Of a stretch of DNA of 64,000 nt, positions 46,564-57,760 are shown in pieces; positions within the stretch are counted from its first letter, which is position 1; the number at the start of each line of letters is the position of its first letter. Under the pieces are notes generated by a model, which was not told the origin of the DNA, ran no database searches, and worked only from the letters and a program-made list of their open reading frames with translations. The stretch spans positions 231,560,396 through 231,624,395 of the forward strand of contig NC_081406.1 of NCBI RefSeq assembly GCF_030272615.1. The letters are read 5' to 3'. Made by a program: the position numbers and the translations under genes. The DNA is from Cryptomeria japonica. Taxonomy: Eukaryota > Streptophyta > Pinopsida > Cupressales > Cupressaceae.

Positions 46564-49269
46564 TTATAGTTGCCATTCATCCTCATCAAATTCAATGCTT
46601 TCTTGATTCTCGTATGTGGTTTCTTCACTCTGAGTCTGAGTCTGCATATCTTCGCCGAACTGCATCTCAATGCTACCAGTAGGTTCAGTAGTCTCACTAG
46701 CACTTTGGTTTGAAGTGTTGCCCAAATCTCTTCTTTCACATTTGGACCTCCAGACTTGCAGTGCCCTATCGTAAGGAAAAGTGTGGACATCATACCTAGA
46801 TGTATAGAGCCTCAAGCAATTTTCCAAATTTTTGTCTAGATTGTTTCTTATCTTTGATTTTAGGAACCCCAAAGCACTGAAAACCCTCTCATCTTCCACC
46901 GAACCCAATATCATGGTAAGACATAAATCAGCAAGCTTCACATATTCTGGCATTGAATCACGTAAGGATGCGTTCTCAGCTATATATTTCCAAAGCCTTG
47001 TTACGGATCCCTCTTCGCGAGGGTTCTCCATTTTGGCATATTGTTCTTTCATAGTGTATACAAAATGAGATGATTGCTCTCCAAGATGAGTTTCATCTAA
47101 TATTCCATTTATAATTACTCCCTTCAATTATCTGGATATGCAAAATTGTTTTATCAAAGTCAATAGCTTACTTCGAAAATCAGATGCACTATTGAGGCTC
47201 TAATAATAAGGAAACACAATAGACATGGCTTCGAGTAGGTTGTCAGGAGGGAATCTACTTCTAATTTGTGAGGAAATATCATATGCAATTTTCTTCACAA
47301 AAGTAGTTACAGTCTCAACAATCTTGTCGAAATCTTCTTTTTTAACTCTTGCTAGTTTCTTCCTGGGGCACTTTCCTGGTTCCTCGAGGTCGACCGTGGC
47401 ATAGAAGTGCATTGGTATCTCAACTCCTTGTACATTGGCACATACCTCCCCATCTGCACTAATTTGTAAAAAGTTATTAGGATTGTTCAAATTTGTGAGT
47501 GTCCGCCACTTAACAATTTTTTCATCAGATAGTGTTGGTTGATTTCGATAGAGATTGTCGAGGGTCATGCATGTCATCTTATGCAGCGTAGCATATTCTG
47601 CAATATACATAGCTCTTTTTTAGGTAGCCTTCATAATATTCCTCATTTCCTCTAGCATGGGCAGAAGAGCTGCTAAAGTTAAGAGTGTCTCTAAATTACT
47701 TAACCTGCCAAGAAGTTCAGGAAATTTTGGTTGATCTGATTCATCGCGAGTTGTGTGAAATAGTCCAATCATGGATGGATATTTAGAAAACACTCTATGC
47801 ATTGGACCATCCAAAGAGATCCATCTGGTATCATTATCCTTGAGAAGCTTGTTCCCATCAGTTAATCCATCAGAAAAGTGTTGAAATTCCATAAATCGCT
47901 TGGGACTTCGACAGAAGTGTGAGTAGAGCTCTTTGATTAAAATTTCAATTTTTTTAACCAAAGCAAACTTGCTCACAATTCCAAAAGCTAGATTCATTCT
48001 GTGTGCCATGCAGTGAATTGCAGTAATGTACGGTGCAAATGAAGTTTCAATATTTGTACAAAGACCGTTCCTATGACCTTGCATTACTGAAGCTCCATCT
48101 TCTCCAACACAAACCAATTTTTTGTCTACCATCATGTCATCCATACCTCCATATTCAATTAAACTTCTCTTTACTAGTTGAAATAAATTTACCGTTGTCG
48201 TACTCTCCTTCATTTTAGAAATAGATAGTAGATGAGGTTGGCGGGTATGATTCTCTACAGTATAAACATGCATACATACCCATGAAGTATTGTCTACTGT
48301 CATAACTTCATCTAAAGAAAATGCAATGAAGTTTGACTCTCTTATTTTTTTCTGTGCATCTTCTTTTTCAACCTCGGCAAGACAACCTACCCATTCCCAT
48401 CCACTGTTTACTGACCAGTGTCTATTAGGATAGTTAGGAACTTTCAAAAAGTGTAATAAACCACTAATTGATGGGAAATTTGTCATAGCATGCCCTCTGC
48501 TCAAAATATGAAAAACAACGCTTAACTGAATAGCTTTTCCCAGATGTTCTATTTGCATTGCTTTTCCAAAAATAGCTTCAATAGAACCTTTAACTTTAGC
48601 AGGCTTCGTCTGTAATTTCTCATGAAAATAATACTCTTCAGCATTCCTCACATGGTTACATTCCTCCTTTGTTTTCCATCTTATCACTGATTTTTCAACC
48701 CCGTCTATCATTTGTTTTTCATAAACTTTACCCATATGCTTTTCTATGGTGTCAAATTTTAGCTGCAACCTAATTTCCTTGTTATGTTTCCAAGTGCAAA
48801 TCTTACACCTGCATTATATTGGAGGCTCACCTTCAATTGGATTCTCCATTGGTTCAATGAATGGATACTTTGATGCCCAATTAATTTGTAAATTCTTCAC
48901 TGACATATCCCACTCCCAATCCTTTTTTGATTGTGGTTCACCCTTTTTTGATATGGCTTTTCTTTTCCCCTTCTGTGCATTATCATCAATGGCATTATCA
49001 CCCAAGTTGATTATATCATTCCGGCTAACTTGGGTATCTACCAGATAATCTTCTTCAAGATCATCCTGATCTGAGATATCAGGTTCACCGTCATCTTCAA
49101 CATGCAGTGCAGGTGGCGAATTTTGTACTTGTACTTGTGATGATGTACCTTCTTGATTTTCACCACAATCTTTTCCAATGCCAAAGTATGAAGACAACGT
49201 TCTACTTTTTGTTGGCCTCTCCTGGCCTTCCCCACATTCAGGTTTCCTACCCCTCTTCCTGTTCGACAT
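46564..49269 (-). pseudogene. hAT transposase, single frame with four in-frame stops
   Basis: On the minus strand, from ATG (49267-49269; MSNRKRGRKPECGEG) to TAA at 46564-46566, one frame of about 900 codons is kept throughout, broken only by TAA 48814-48816, TAA 47620-47622, TAG 47200-47202 and TAA 47128-47130. Parts: basic/acidic head; a zinc-finger-like CRCKICTW...H (about 48770-48810); hAT core with FIAFSLDEVMTVDN and MVDKKLVCVGEDGASVMQG, CMAHRMNLAF; C-terminal dimerisation region CLTMILGSVEDERVFSALGF with NLENCLRLY. It resembles the ZNF862/KIAA1586 group of hAT transposases. It would cut and rejoin the TIR ends; this copy cannot. Confidence 0.88.
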
Positions 49270-50022
49270 CTCAAACGAAATAAAGGCTGCCAAAAAAATA
49301 TCAATTTGTTGAAGAAGCAATAATAGACTATAATGTATAATATACCACTTCAAAAATATAATCGCTCACCTTTAGGCTTTAGGTCACTAGCAGTCGCCAA
49401 TGCAGTCAACAACAATGATCTTCATTGGTCTAAAACTTCGCTATTGATCAGAATTCAGAGCCTAGAACCCACTAGATTGTGTTGAGATAGATCTGATCTT
49501 TGCATGTATCTAAATTTTATACCAATCCTTATATGACAAATTCCACGAGAATTTTATATGGTATAAAAATATTTGGCGAATCCCGTGTAACTATAACACG
49601 ACTTATGTAATTTTCGAGGTGATTATAGGTCATCCAAATAATAGGCGAATACAATATAGTTGGCAAAAGTTAGGGTGAATGGAGACACACGTCGGCAAGA
49701 TGTCGGGCGAATTGGGTCCCCCTGGCTAACAAATCTTCACATGCCTATAGGCAAATTAAGGTCATCTATTAGGGAAACCTTAGAGAGTGTAGGCGAAACA
49801 ATTAAATTTACCGTGTGTCCACCATATATTGTATTGGCGAAATCATCGCATAGAAACATTTAATTGCATAAAACATATGGCGATCAGGTCGTGACTTTGA
49901 CGAAAATTGATAATGTTCTGGTGACATGGCCCCCCCAGTCGGTACAAAATATTCACCATTTCCGACACGGCCGATGTGAAAAATTCGCCATTGGTGAATA
50001 TTCACCACTAAAGTAATCTCTG
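49270..50022. repeat. hAT right subterminal region and TIR
   Basis: The non-coding end carries (T)TGGCGAA(T)-like motifs near 49573, 49641, 49703, 49791, 49833 and 49878, the complementary ATTCGCCA near 49983, and the perfect 14-bp palindrome GGTGAATATTCACC (49993-50006), 16 bases from the terminus. It also contains the likely promoter side of the transposase gene. Confidence 0.7.
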
Positions 50023-50105
50023 CTACAAATATGGATATCTCATGAAATGATATAATAATGTCTTTCCAATCCACTAGAGTACATAACAATCTACACCAAT
50101 AATTC
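50023..50105 (-). repeat. Chromovirus 5' LTR, piece 2
   Basis: Matches about 10309-10390 of the other LTR (ATGGATATCTCAT, CTTTCCAATCCAC). It ends with the TSD AATTC of the next insertion (50101-50105). Confidence 0.92.
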
Positions 50106-53100
50106 TGTAATGCCCCGCCAGGAACCCTAAAGGAAAAACAACACAACTAGGCAACTAAAGGGCGAAATAAATTTTTTTTTAAGATTAAGTGCATTAATTA
50201 TAACCATTGCACGTCTAATAACACAGCGGAAGACTAACACATGATTTCCTAAGGGTTACCAATGAAGATTAATCGTAGATTATATTAACACCATGGTTAA
50301 TCCAATTGTCCATTTAATTAGATAAAGTAAATGCTTAAGTTTAAAACTACACATACATCTAAATTCCATAACGAAAGAATCAAGTATTTCAATGCATTCA
50401 ATTTTCCATAAATCATTTATACACAAGATCAAAGCAACTAAATTAACATACATTCCACTGGCACAATATTACAATATCCATAATTACATGGCTTCCAATA
50501 ATACCACGGATTACAAAGTTACAATATCAAGGTTACATAAAAGTTTGATACAATGACCACAAGGTCTCAACTGAACAATGATCTAGAACATGAGTCGGTA
50601 CATGAACCACGAACCAAGAAACACCAACGAAGCCTTTCCTCACCTCAAGATACAATCCAAAACATCCGATGGGAAGTGGCACTACCACTCGACCATGTGA
50701 TCCCGAAATGGAACCACCCCACCGTGCTAGGAGATAGTAGAAAACCCTCAAGCAAGCAAAACAAGACAAGTACAAAAGAACTACATGACTCGGCAAAAAT
50801 CTATGTGACTCAACTCACAAACACTAGTGACTCTAAGGAGAGAGTGTCATCGCATAGCTTGATGGTTACCATGGTAGGCCTCCTAGGTTCCGGCTCTCTG
50901 TCCTGGTAACCTCTCTCGGCTTCCGGCTCCAACTAAATCTCATGCGGACCCTACCAATCCTTTCGTGAAGACAAGGTGGTAAGTTTGCCATTCCAGGCCT
51001 TCTCGTAACATTATGAGCCCTGTACAAGCACTTCACCTATGTATGAGGTACATTATCGTAATTAATATTTATTTCACTCCCCCCAATATATTATTAGATT
51101 ATCACTTTTTAACTAACTTTCAACGAGTTATCTTGTCATCCACTTCTGGCACACCCCCCACTTGAAAGCCACTCTCTCTCATAGGACACTAACAGAAAAG
51201 GCCTCTCTACGAGAACTCTATGGCAAAACAGACAACCATAACTATTTCTGACAAACCATAGGTGAAGGATACACAATCACTAACTCAGGATTGACCATTT
51301 GGAACAAAACACACAATGGCTCACATCCACAAGGTTATACAACAACACCTGACCAAGGAGATAAAATAGCATATGACACAATGACAACTCAACCAGAATT
51401 GCAACAAAATTAAGCGTGACTGCAAACACCATTTGCAAAAGATCCTAATACAGGCAATCTTTTCTTAAAACAGTCAAAACCATAAATAACTTGCAATTAA
51501 AGATTTTCCAGATAATAAGAAAATACAACTATTTTAATACAAAGAAATCAATCTGTCATTTGTCCAATAAAGTTAAATAAAATCATATAAAAATTAACCC
51601 CCTAATTATATGTTCATGATTAATTTTACAAATAAACTCGATTAGATTATATTAATAATTTAAATTAAATTAAAAATTAAAAATTATATATAATAATATA
51701 ATATAATTACATAAATATATATATTCTATGAATATAAAAATATATAATTATATCACGTTAAAATATATAATAAAAAGAACATTTAATTTTGAAATATCTT
51801 TCATTTCCAAAATAACATAATTAAAACCATAGAAAATAATATATATAAGTTAAGGGAAATTGTTTTATTATATTATTTTGGAGAAATTATGTATTAATTA
51901 ATTTCCCTTTTAATAAATTTGATTGGAAATAAATTTTGGTTGAAAATAGAATTTATTGGTTTTTAGGTTATTTTATGTTAAAAAATAAATTAATTAATTA
52001 AATTAAATTAATAAAAAAAATTAAAAATTAAAAATAAAATAAAATAATTAAATTAAAAAAATAAAATAAAAATTAAATTAAATAAATAAATAAACTAATA
52101 TATATATATATAATTTATTTCCAATCAAATTTATTAAAAGAGAAATTAATTAATACATAATTTCTCCAAAATAATATAATAAAACAATTTTCCTTAACTT
52201 TTACTAACACAATAAATTTAATTAATGATTAATTTTATTTCTAAAATAACTAAATAATTCCACACAAATACACAAATATTAAAAAGGATTGCCATAGCCA
52301 AGTATCGAAACAAAAATCAAACAAGAGGGAATATTTTCTCTAGTAATCTCATTCCTCCCAAATCTTGCAATTTTCATGCACAATAAAAATCCTGGCAAAT
52401 TTTGCCATAATAACTTTTCCCAATCTTCTCAAAATTTTAATCTAAAAACACCCAAAAAATAACTTCTTTCCATAAACCAAAAATTAACTTCAGGAATGGA
52501 CTTTAGCCAAGAACAAGAAATAATCAGACAAGATTTTTAGATTTGACAAACATCTTAACACACACATCATTCAGAAAGAAGAAATAAATAAAATATTTTC
52601 TTTAAAACAAACAATCAAATGAAGCCACCCAACCTGGTATAACTTTCCTGGAAGAAATCTGTAGAAGAGAACCAATCCTTCAACAAGCTTCCAAATAAAT
52701 TTCTCTTCACCTAAATCCCTAACCTGTTTCATGTGTATCCTAAAATAATGACCTATTTCCCTTTTTAAACTAAAATTCTAGGTTGAATATTTTTTTCCCC
52801 AAAAAAACCTAAATTTAGAATAAAAGCAATTTTATTTTCTTTTCTAATTTCCTAACAAAGGATAAGTTAACATGCAATAATTAAAAATCATTTTTCTTTC
52901 TTTTCTTTTCTCATGCAATTAATTTTCTAAATAAAGAAATTAAAGCAATAGTATAATTCTAATTAATTCTTTTATTCATTTATTTATTTATTTTATTTAT
53001 TCTTTTATTCTATTTATTCGTTTATTTATTTAAAATTCTAGGAAACAATAAATGCAATTAATCTAACTTATTTTTCCACTAAAATTTGAATAAAATATAT

Positions 53101-53848
53101 TTCTAAAATCATGCAGCTTGCAACTTAATTTAATAATTTCTTTTAATTAATTAAATTTATAATCTAAATGCATACATAATTCAACTATGAGATAATTCCA
53201 TAAACTTAATTTATTAATTAAATGCACTAACCACACAAGCTGAACAAACCTCAAGCAAATACTCATAAAAAGATCAAACAACAAAATACAAAGGCCGACC
53301 AAACTGACAGAACGACCAACTGACGACACTCACACGAGTGTAACTGAGTAAAATAAGGTCAACTACTATCTCCTCCACTTCCATCGGAAAATATAAGGCA
53401 CGCTCAGACCTGTGAAGCCAGGTGGAGACGATACCTCGTACCTACCCGATACTTGTACTTGTAATATCTTACATCACCGAACCACACATGCATATATATA
53501 ATATAGAAAACACGACATACACACAGATGAAGGAGAATCGCGATGTTCCCTATCTCACCGAAATGAGTGAAGGAAAATCGTCCCCTTGCATCCAATACAC
53601 TCGCAGACACGCAACATATAATTACACATTGCATAGATAAAGTAAAGTGTCAGTACATAGCAATAATCCATAAAATGTCATAAATCACAAGTACTGAAAT
53701 ACTTCAAATAAATTATGCATCTCATATCCAGATAAAGCATGAAATAATGTCATATAAGTCTGAATAACACATCATGGTAATGTATCCACTGAAAGTAAAC
53801 AATAATAAAATATGAGTCTAATAAGTTCAAATGAGTAGGGGTACTACA
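50106..53848 (-). mobile_element. Long solo LTR (3,743 bp) of a related chromovirus family
   Basis: Termini TGTAATGCCCCGCC (50106) and GGGGTACTACA (53848), with the perfect TSD AATTC at 50101-50105 and 53849-53853. Start, end and the internal GCTCAGACCTGTGAAGCCAG (about 53402, against ...ACTTGTGAGACCAAG at 13157) show it belongs to a relative of the host chromovirus. It is in the same minus direction. It has no coding sequence or PBS; the middle (51560-52260 and 52900-53060) is extremely AT-rich and includes complementary blocks near 51840-51960 and 52105-52200. Confidence 0.9.
51840..52205. repeat. Long imperfect inverted repeat in the solo LTR
   Basis: The left arm TTAAGGGAAATTGTTTTATTATATTATTTTGGAGAAATT.. 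(about 51849-51945) is complementary to the right arm ..AATTTCTCCAAAATAATATAATAAAACAATTTTCCTTAA (about 52110-52198), leaving a loop of about 165 AT-rich bases. Both arms extend over about 85-95 bases. Confidence 0.85.
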
Positions 53849-54621
53849 AATTCAACTACAAGCTGAAGAGGCAAAAGAATCCTCATCAACGCACTCAAAC
53901 ATCTAATGAAGAGAAAATCCCAATGGAAAAAGACATCAAACCACCTAACCATGTGGAACCAATAAAGGAACCATGACCCCATGCTCTTGATAATGACACA
54001 AGATCCCACACACACTCTAAACCTAGGTTAACACCTAACTACCAAGGGACATGAATATAACAACATCCACGATCGAATACAATTACAAAGCCATAACTGC
54101 ATCCACATCACAAGGCTCAACCAATAAAGTAAAAAGATAACAACCACCAGAGGCTACCCAACCAACAAGGCATAAGGAACTAGGACAAACATAGGGAAGA
54201 GTGTCATCACATGTTATCACCACAAAAATAGGGAGATCCTCAGACATTACACCCCGACACCCATGATACCCCATACAAAATCGTCTCAACCTTTGAGAGA
54301 ATTAAGGGAGTTCGGTTTGCCTCTCCAATGCCTTCCCAATCCCATCCTGAGTTCGTACTAGCACTCTAAGGTCATGAGTGGGGCACCAAAACATTTTATT
54401 ATCCTATTTAGATGAATTCCTGATACCCAAACCATATAAATTAATTATTAAAGTTGTCACTTGTTTAACAAGAAAACTTCCAATAAGATTTCCTGGTAGT
54501 CTAGACCTCCAGGCATCCTTACAAGGAACCTCCTGGTAGTCTCATGACCCTGACACTCACTTGAAAAACCACTTTTTCAAACCATGTTCCAAGACCTTAG
54601 GGTAAAATAAAATATATAAAT
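53849..54621 (-). repeat. Chromovirus 5' LTR, piece 3
   Basis: Corresponds to about 10391-11160 of the other LTR (CTGAAGAGGCAAAAGAATCC, CACCCATGATACCC, GAGTGGGGCACCAAAACA). It ends with TSD TAAAT (54617-54621). Confidence 0.92.
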
Positions 54622-55722
54622 TGTTTCCATGCTTGAATGTTGTAAATGTTGAAATAGGGAATAAGGATGATCACAAGATCCTTAACTATCAAACCAATTC
54701 CAAACACAAATCAATGAAATGAAAGAATTGAATAATTAACCTAATTCAAAACCCCCTCAATTGCATTGTAGCTTCCATTGTTATCCTCCTTAGTTGTTGT
54801 TGAATGGCTCTTGGATATTGCAGTGATTTCCTACATAGATTAGTAACTATTTTGAAGACTGTGATCTAGCTTGAAGATGAGAAAATGGATTGAATTTATA
54901 AATTTTCAACACAAAGGAGGTGAGAATTTGAACTAACTATTGATTGATAAATAACTAAAATGGATTGATCAGTGAACTCAATAGATTTATTTGTTAACAG
55001 AATTTATTAGAGAGTGAACTCAATTGATTGGAGAGTGGACTCAATTGATTAACCTGTAGACTGAATAGACTAGTCAGCTGACTAAATTGATTGAGATATA
55101 ACTGATTAGATGGATTAGAAGACTGAAATGATTGATTAGTCATAAAAAGCTAATTTTGAGTAAAAATGGGAGATTGGGGAGTTAACTGAGTTAACTAATT
55201 TGATCAATTAGTTTGATTTCACCATGTGTTGTAGGATTTTGAAATTGAATTTGATTTTCATTTTCAATTTGGCTTTGAATTTGGACTTTCTAATGCTAAA
55301 ATGCACATGAAATTAACTGAAATTCACATTTGGTGAAATGTTAATTTGGAAGAATTGAAATTAAGTGAAATGATATGAAATTTGAATTTGGGGAAAATGA
55401 AATGAAATGAATTGGAATTAGAATTTGGAGAATTAGAAGAATAATTAATTAATTTAAATGAAATTATTTAAACATTAGAAATGAAATTTAATTAAATAAT
55501 AAAGATTATTTAACTAAGAAAAATATCGGAATTAATTAAATAATTAATATGTAGAAGAGGATTAATTGATTAAATTGATTTGAGAGTAGAAATTGAATAA
55601 TTGGCAATTTTGAATGTGATAATCAGAAGAAATAATTAGTTTAATCAAATAATTAAAGAATTACTTAATTAAATAGATGAATAATTAGTATGTGATCAAT
55701 GAGACATTTTTAGGTGTCTACA
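54622..55722 (-). mobile_element. Solo LTR (1,101 bp)
   Basis: Termini TGTTTCCATGC (54622) and GGTGTCTACA (55722). TSD TAAAT/TAAAC (54617-54621 and 55723-55727) has one mismatch. On the minus strand it begins TGTAGACACCTAAAAATG, a usual gypsy-type LTR start. It contains the simple repeat AACTCAATTGATT-like stretch (about 54960-55140) and no gene. Confidence 0.85.
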
Positions 55723-57760
55723 TAAACAACAAGGCTCTACCATAATAATCACATGATGGCCATTGGTACAAAATGACATAATGCCAAAATATCATAGCTC
55801 ACATCATCTAACTCTAACCAAGAGCCATGATAGAAAACACAACAATCACATGCAAGGCATAAATCATCTTACTCTAGCCATAGAATACCAATATCCAATT
55901 CTAATCAAGAAAGACATCCTGGAAACATCACAGGAAAATCAAAACATCCAAAAAACACCCGCCTCTGGACTGACAGAAATAAACTCAAACTATAAAAATG
56001 ACCAAAGACAAAAAATAAAGCAAACTAGTGCATATATAGATTGAAATAGCGTATATACAACAAACACAAGTGCCTTTATTAATCAAAACAACGCTTATAA
56101 ACCACAGATTAATGCATTCACAAAATAGTACAACGCATATATTAGCCAGAATGGCACTTTTGCTTCATAAACTACCGCATATACAACATTCTATAGAGCA
56201 TATGTACCACATAGTAGCACTTACAAGCCACATAATGGTGCATCCACTTAATCAGACAACACATACACCAGACAAGGTAGTGCATACACAAGATAAAATA
56301 GAGCATATACTCATAATGACTTAGACATGAAATGGGAATACACGATTAAGTTCAAAGATGACTCAAATATCTTTTATGACATCAATTGACACTCACAATG
56401 GCGTAACACAATCCAAAACAATAAAACATAGCATAATTCCAAAGATGAACAACTCAAACCATTAGCAAAACTCTCCCAACATAACACAATAAACTTATAT
56501 ACAACAATCTGAATATATAGAAGACAATACATGGTGAAACATAGACACAGACTCCTAGCAATACAATAATCAAAAATCATAATAAGAAGAAGAATACATA
56601 CAGTCTGCTACAAGAAACACAAATACGGACCACGTCTAAGATAATACACAAAACACAAAACAAAGATCCCCAAAAGTCCATTACCGACAATCCATATACA
56701 AAATAAAATCACAATGATGCTAAAGAACAAAAACTAAATCTTAATCATACAGCAATCATCTTTTCACAAGCATGATGAAGACAATATTTTCAAATTTAAA
56801 ATACAAATAAGGTATTCAATCTCCAACCTAGAATTTTTGAAGTAATGGACAAAAGAAAGTTGTAGAAGAGCAATCCACTGCTTCAATTCAACCAAGACCA
56901 ACTCCAACCTTCACACATACCCAAAAAACTCCATTTCAAGCCAAAGCAATAAAAATTCAATAAAATCTACAATCAAGCAACCTCCCAAAAAATATATATA
57001 TATATATATATAACCCATCACAATCGACTCCATATAATGAAAAATATAGTAAATTTTACCAACCATCACGACAAATGAAATAAAATATAATAAAATAATA
57101 ATATCTCCAAATCCAATAATCGCAACCAATAGCAAAAGAGGGTAAGTAAGATAAATAATTACCAAATGAGTAAAATATTAAATACTAAATAAATAAACCA
57201 ATAACCAATAAATAAATAAATCAAATACCATAATATAAAAGACTCAATTAAATATAAGCCCAAAAAAAAATATCAACATATAATAAACCCTCAATAATAA
57301 AATACAAAAAATATTAAATATTAAGACCAATCATTAATTTTAATTTTGTTATTATTAAACTATATAAATCAATTAATTAATAATTAATAGTTTGATTAAT
57401 AAAATAACCAAATCTCCACAAGACATCCCAAAATAGGGATCACATAAAATAACACATGATGCCTAACAAGGCAACTCTAGCCACGACACCAAAACTAACA
57501 ATGTACCAACTAAGCCTAGTGTGTAGAAGGAACTCATGTCATCTCCAATCAACTTGCCATTGGGATTAGAGACACGCTCAGACCTATGAGACCAGGTGGA
57601 GTTAATGTCTAGTACCTACAATCGTGTGATCACCAATATCCACAACACAACATACATATTGCATATAACATAAAATAATCAGACAAGTGAAATAGAGTCG
57701 CGACATCACACCTAACTCATATGTGAGTGGTATAATATCATCTCTTCCATGAATACAATG
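55723..57760 (-). repeat. Chromovirus 5' LTR, piece 4 (remainder lies outside the window)
   Basis: Aligns with about 11160-13340 of the other LTR, including the motif cluster at 56025-56315 and GACACGCTCAGACC near 57571. It stops at CAATG (57756-57760), the TSD left half of the tRNA-Trp element. About 345 bp of LTR should continue beyond 64000. Confidence 0.92.

Larger units (their letters stand above)
38037..50022. mobile_element. Complete 12-kb hAT-superfamily DNA transposon
   Basis: The 8-bp TSD CTACAAAT lies at 38029-38036 and 50023-50030, and the host LTR is continuous without the insert. Ends are TAGGGATAACTTTA (left) and the complement of CAGAGATTACTTTA (right), an imperfect 14-bp TIR with 11 matches. 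Inside is a hAT transposase with a C-terminal dimerisation motif. At 11,986 bp it is far larger than usual hATs of 3-5 kb and carries extra genes. Subterminal TTGGCGA(A/T) motifs fill both ends. Confidence 0.93.

Noticed and set aside
27168-49269. Recurrent in-frame TAG/TAA at Gln positions as an altered genetic code
   Set aside because: The same elements also have frameshifts and missing domains, and TAG ends other ORFs normally. Decay by C-to-T change explains it better.
57000-57012. Short TA run near 56990-57012
   Set aside because: A simple microsatellite of about 20 bases without further meaning.
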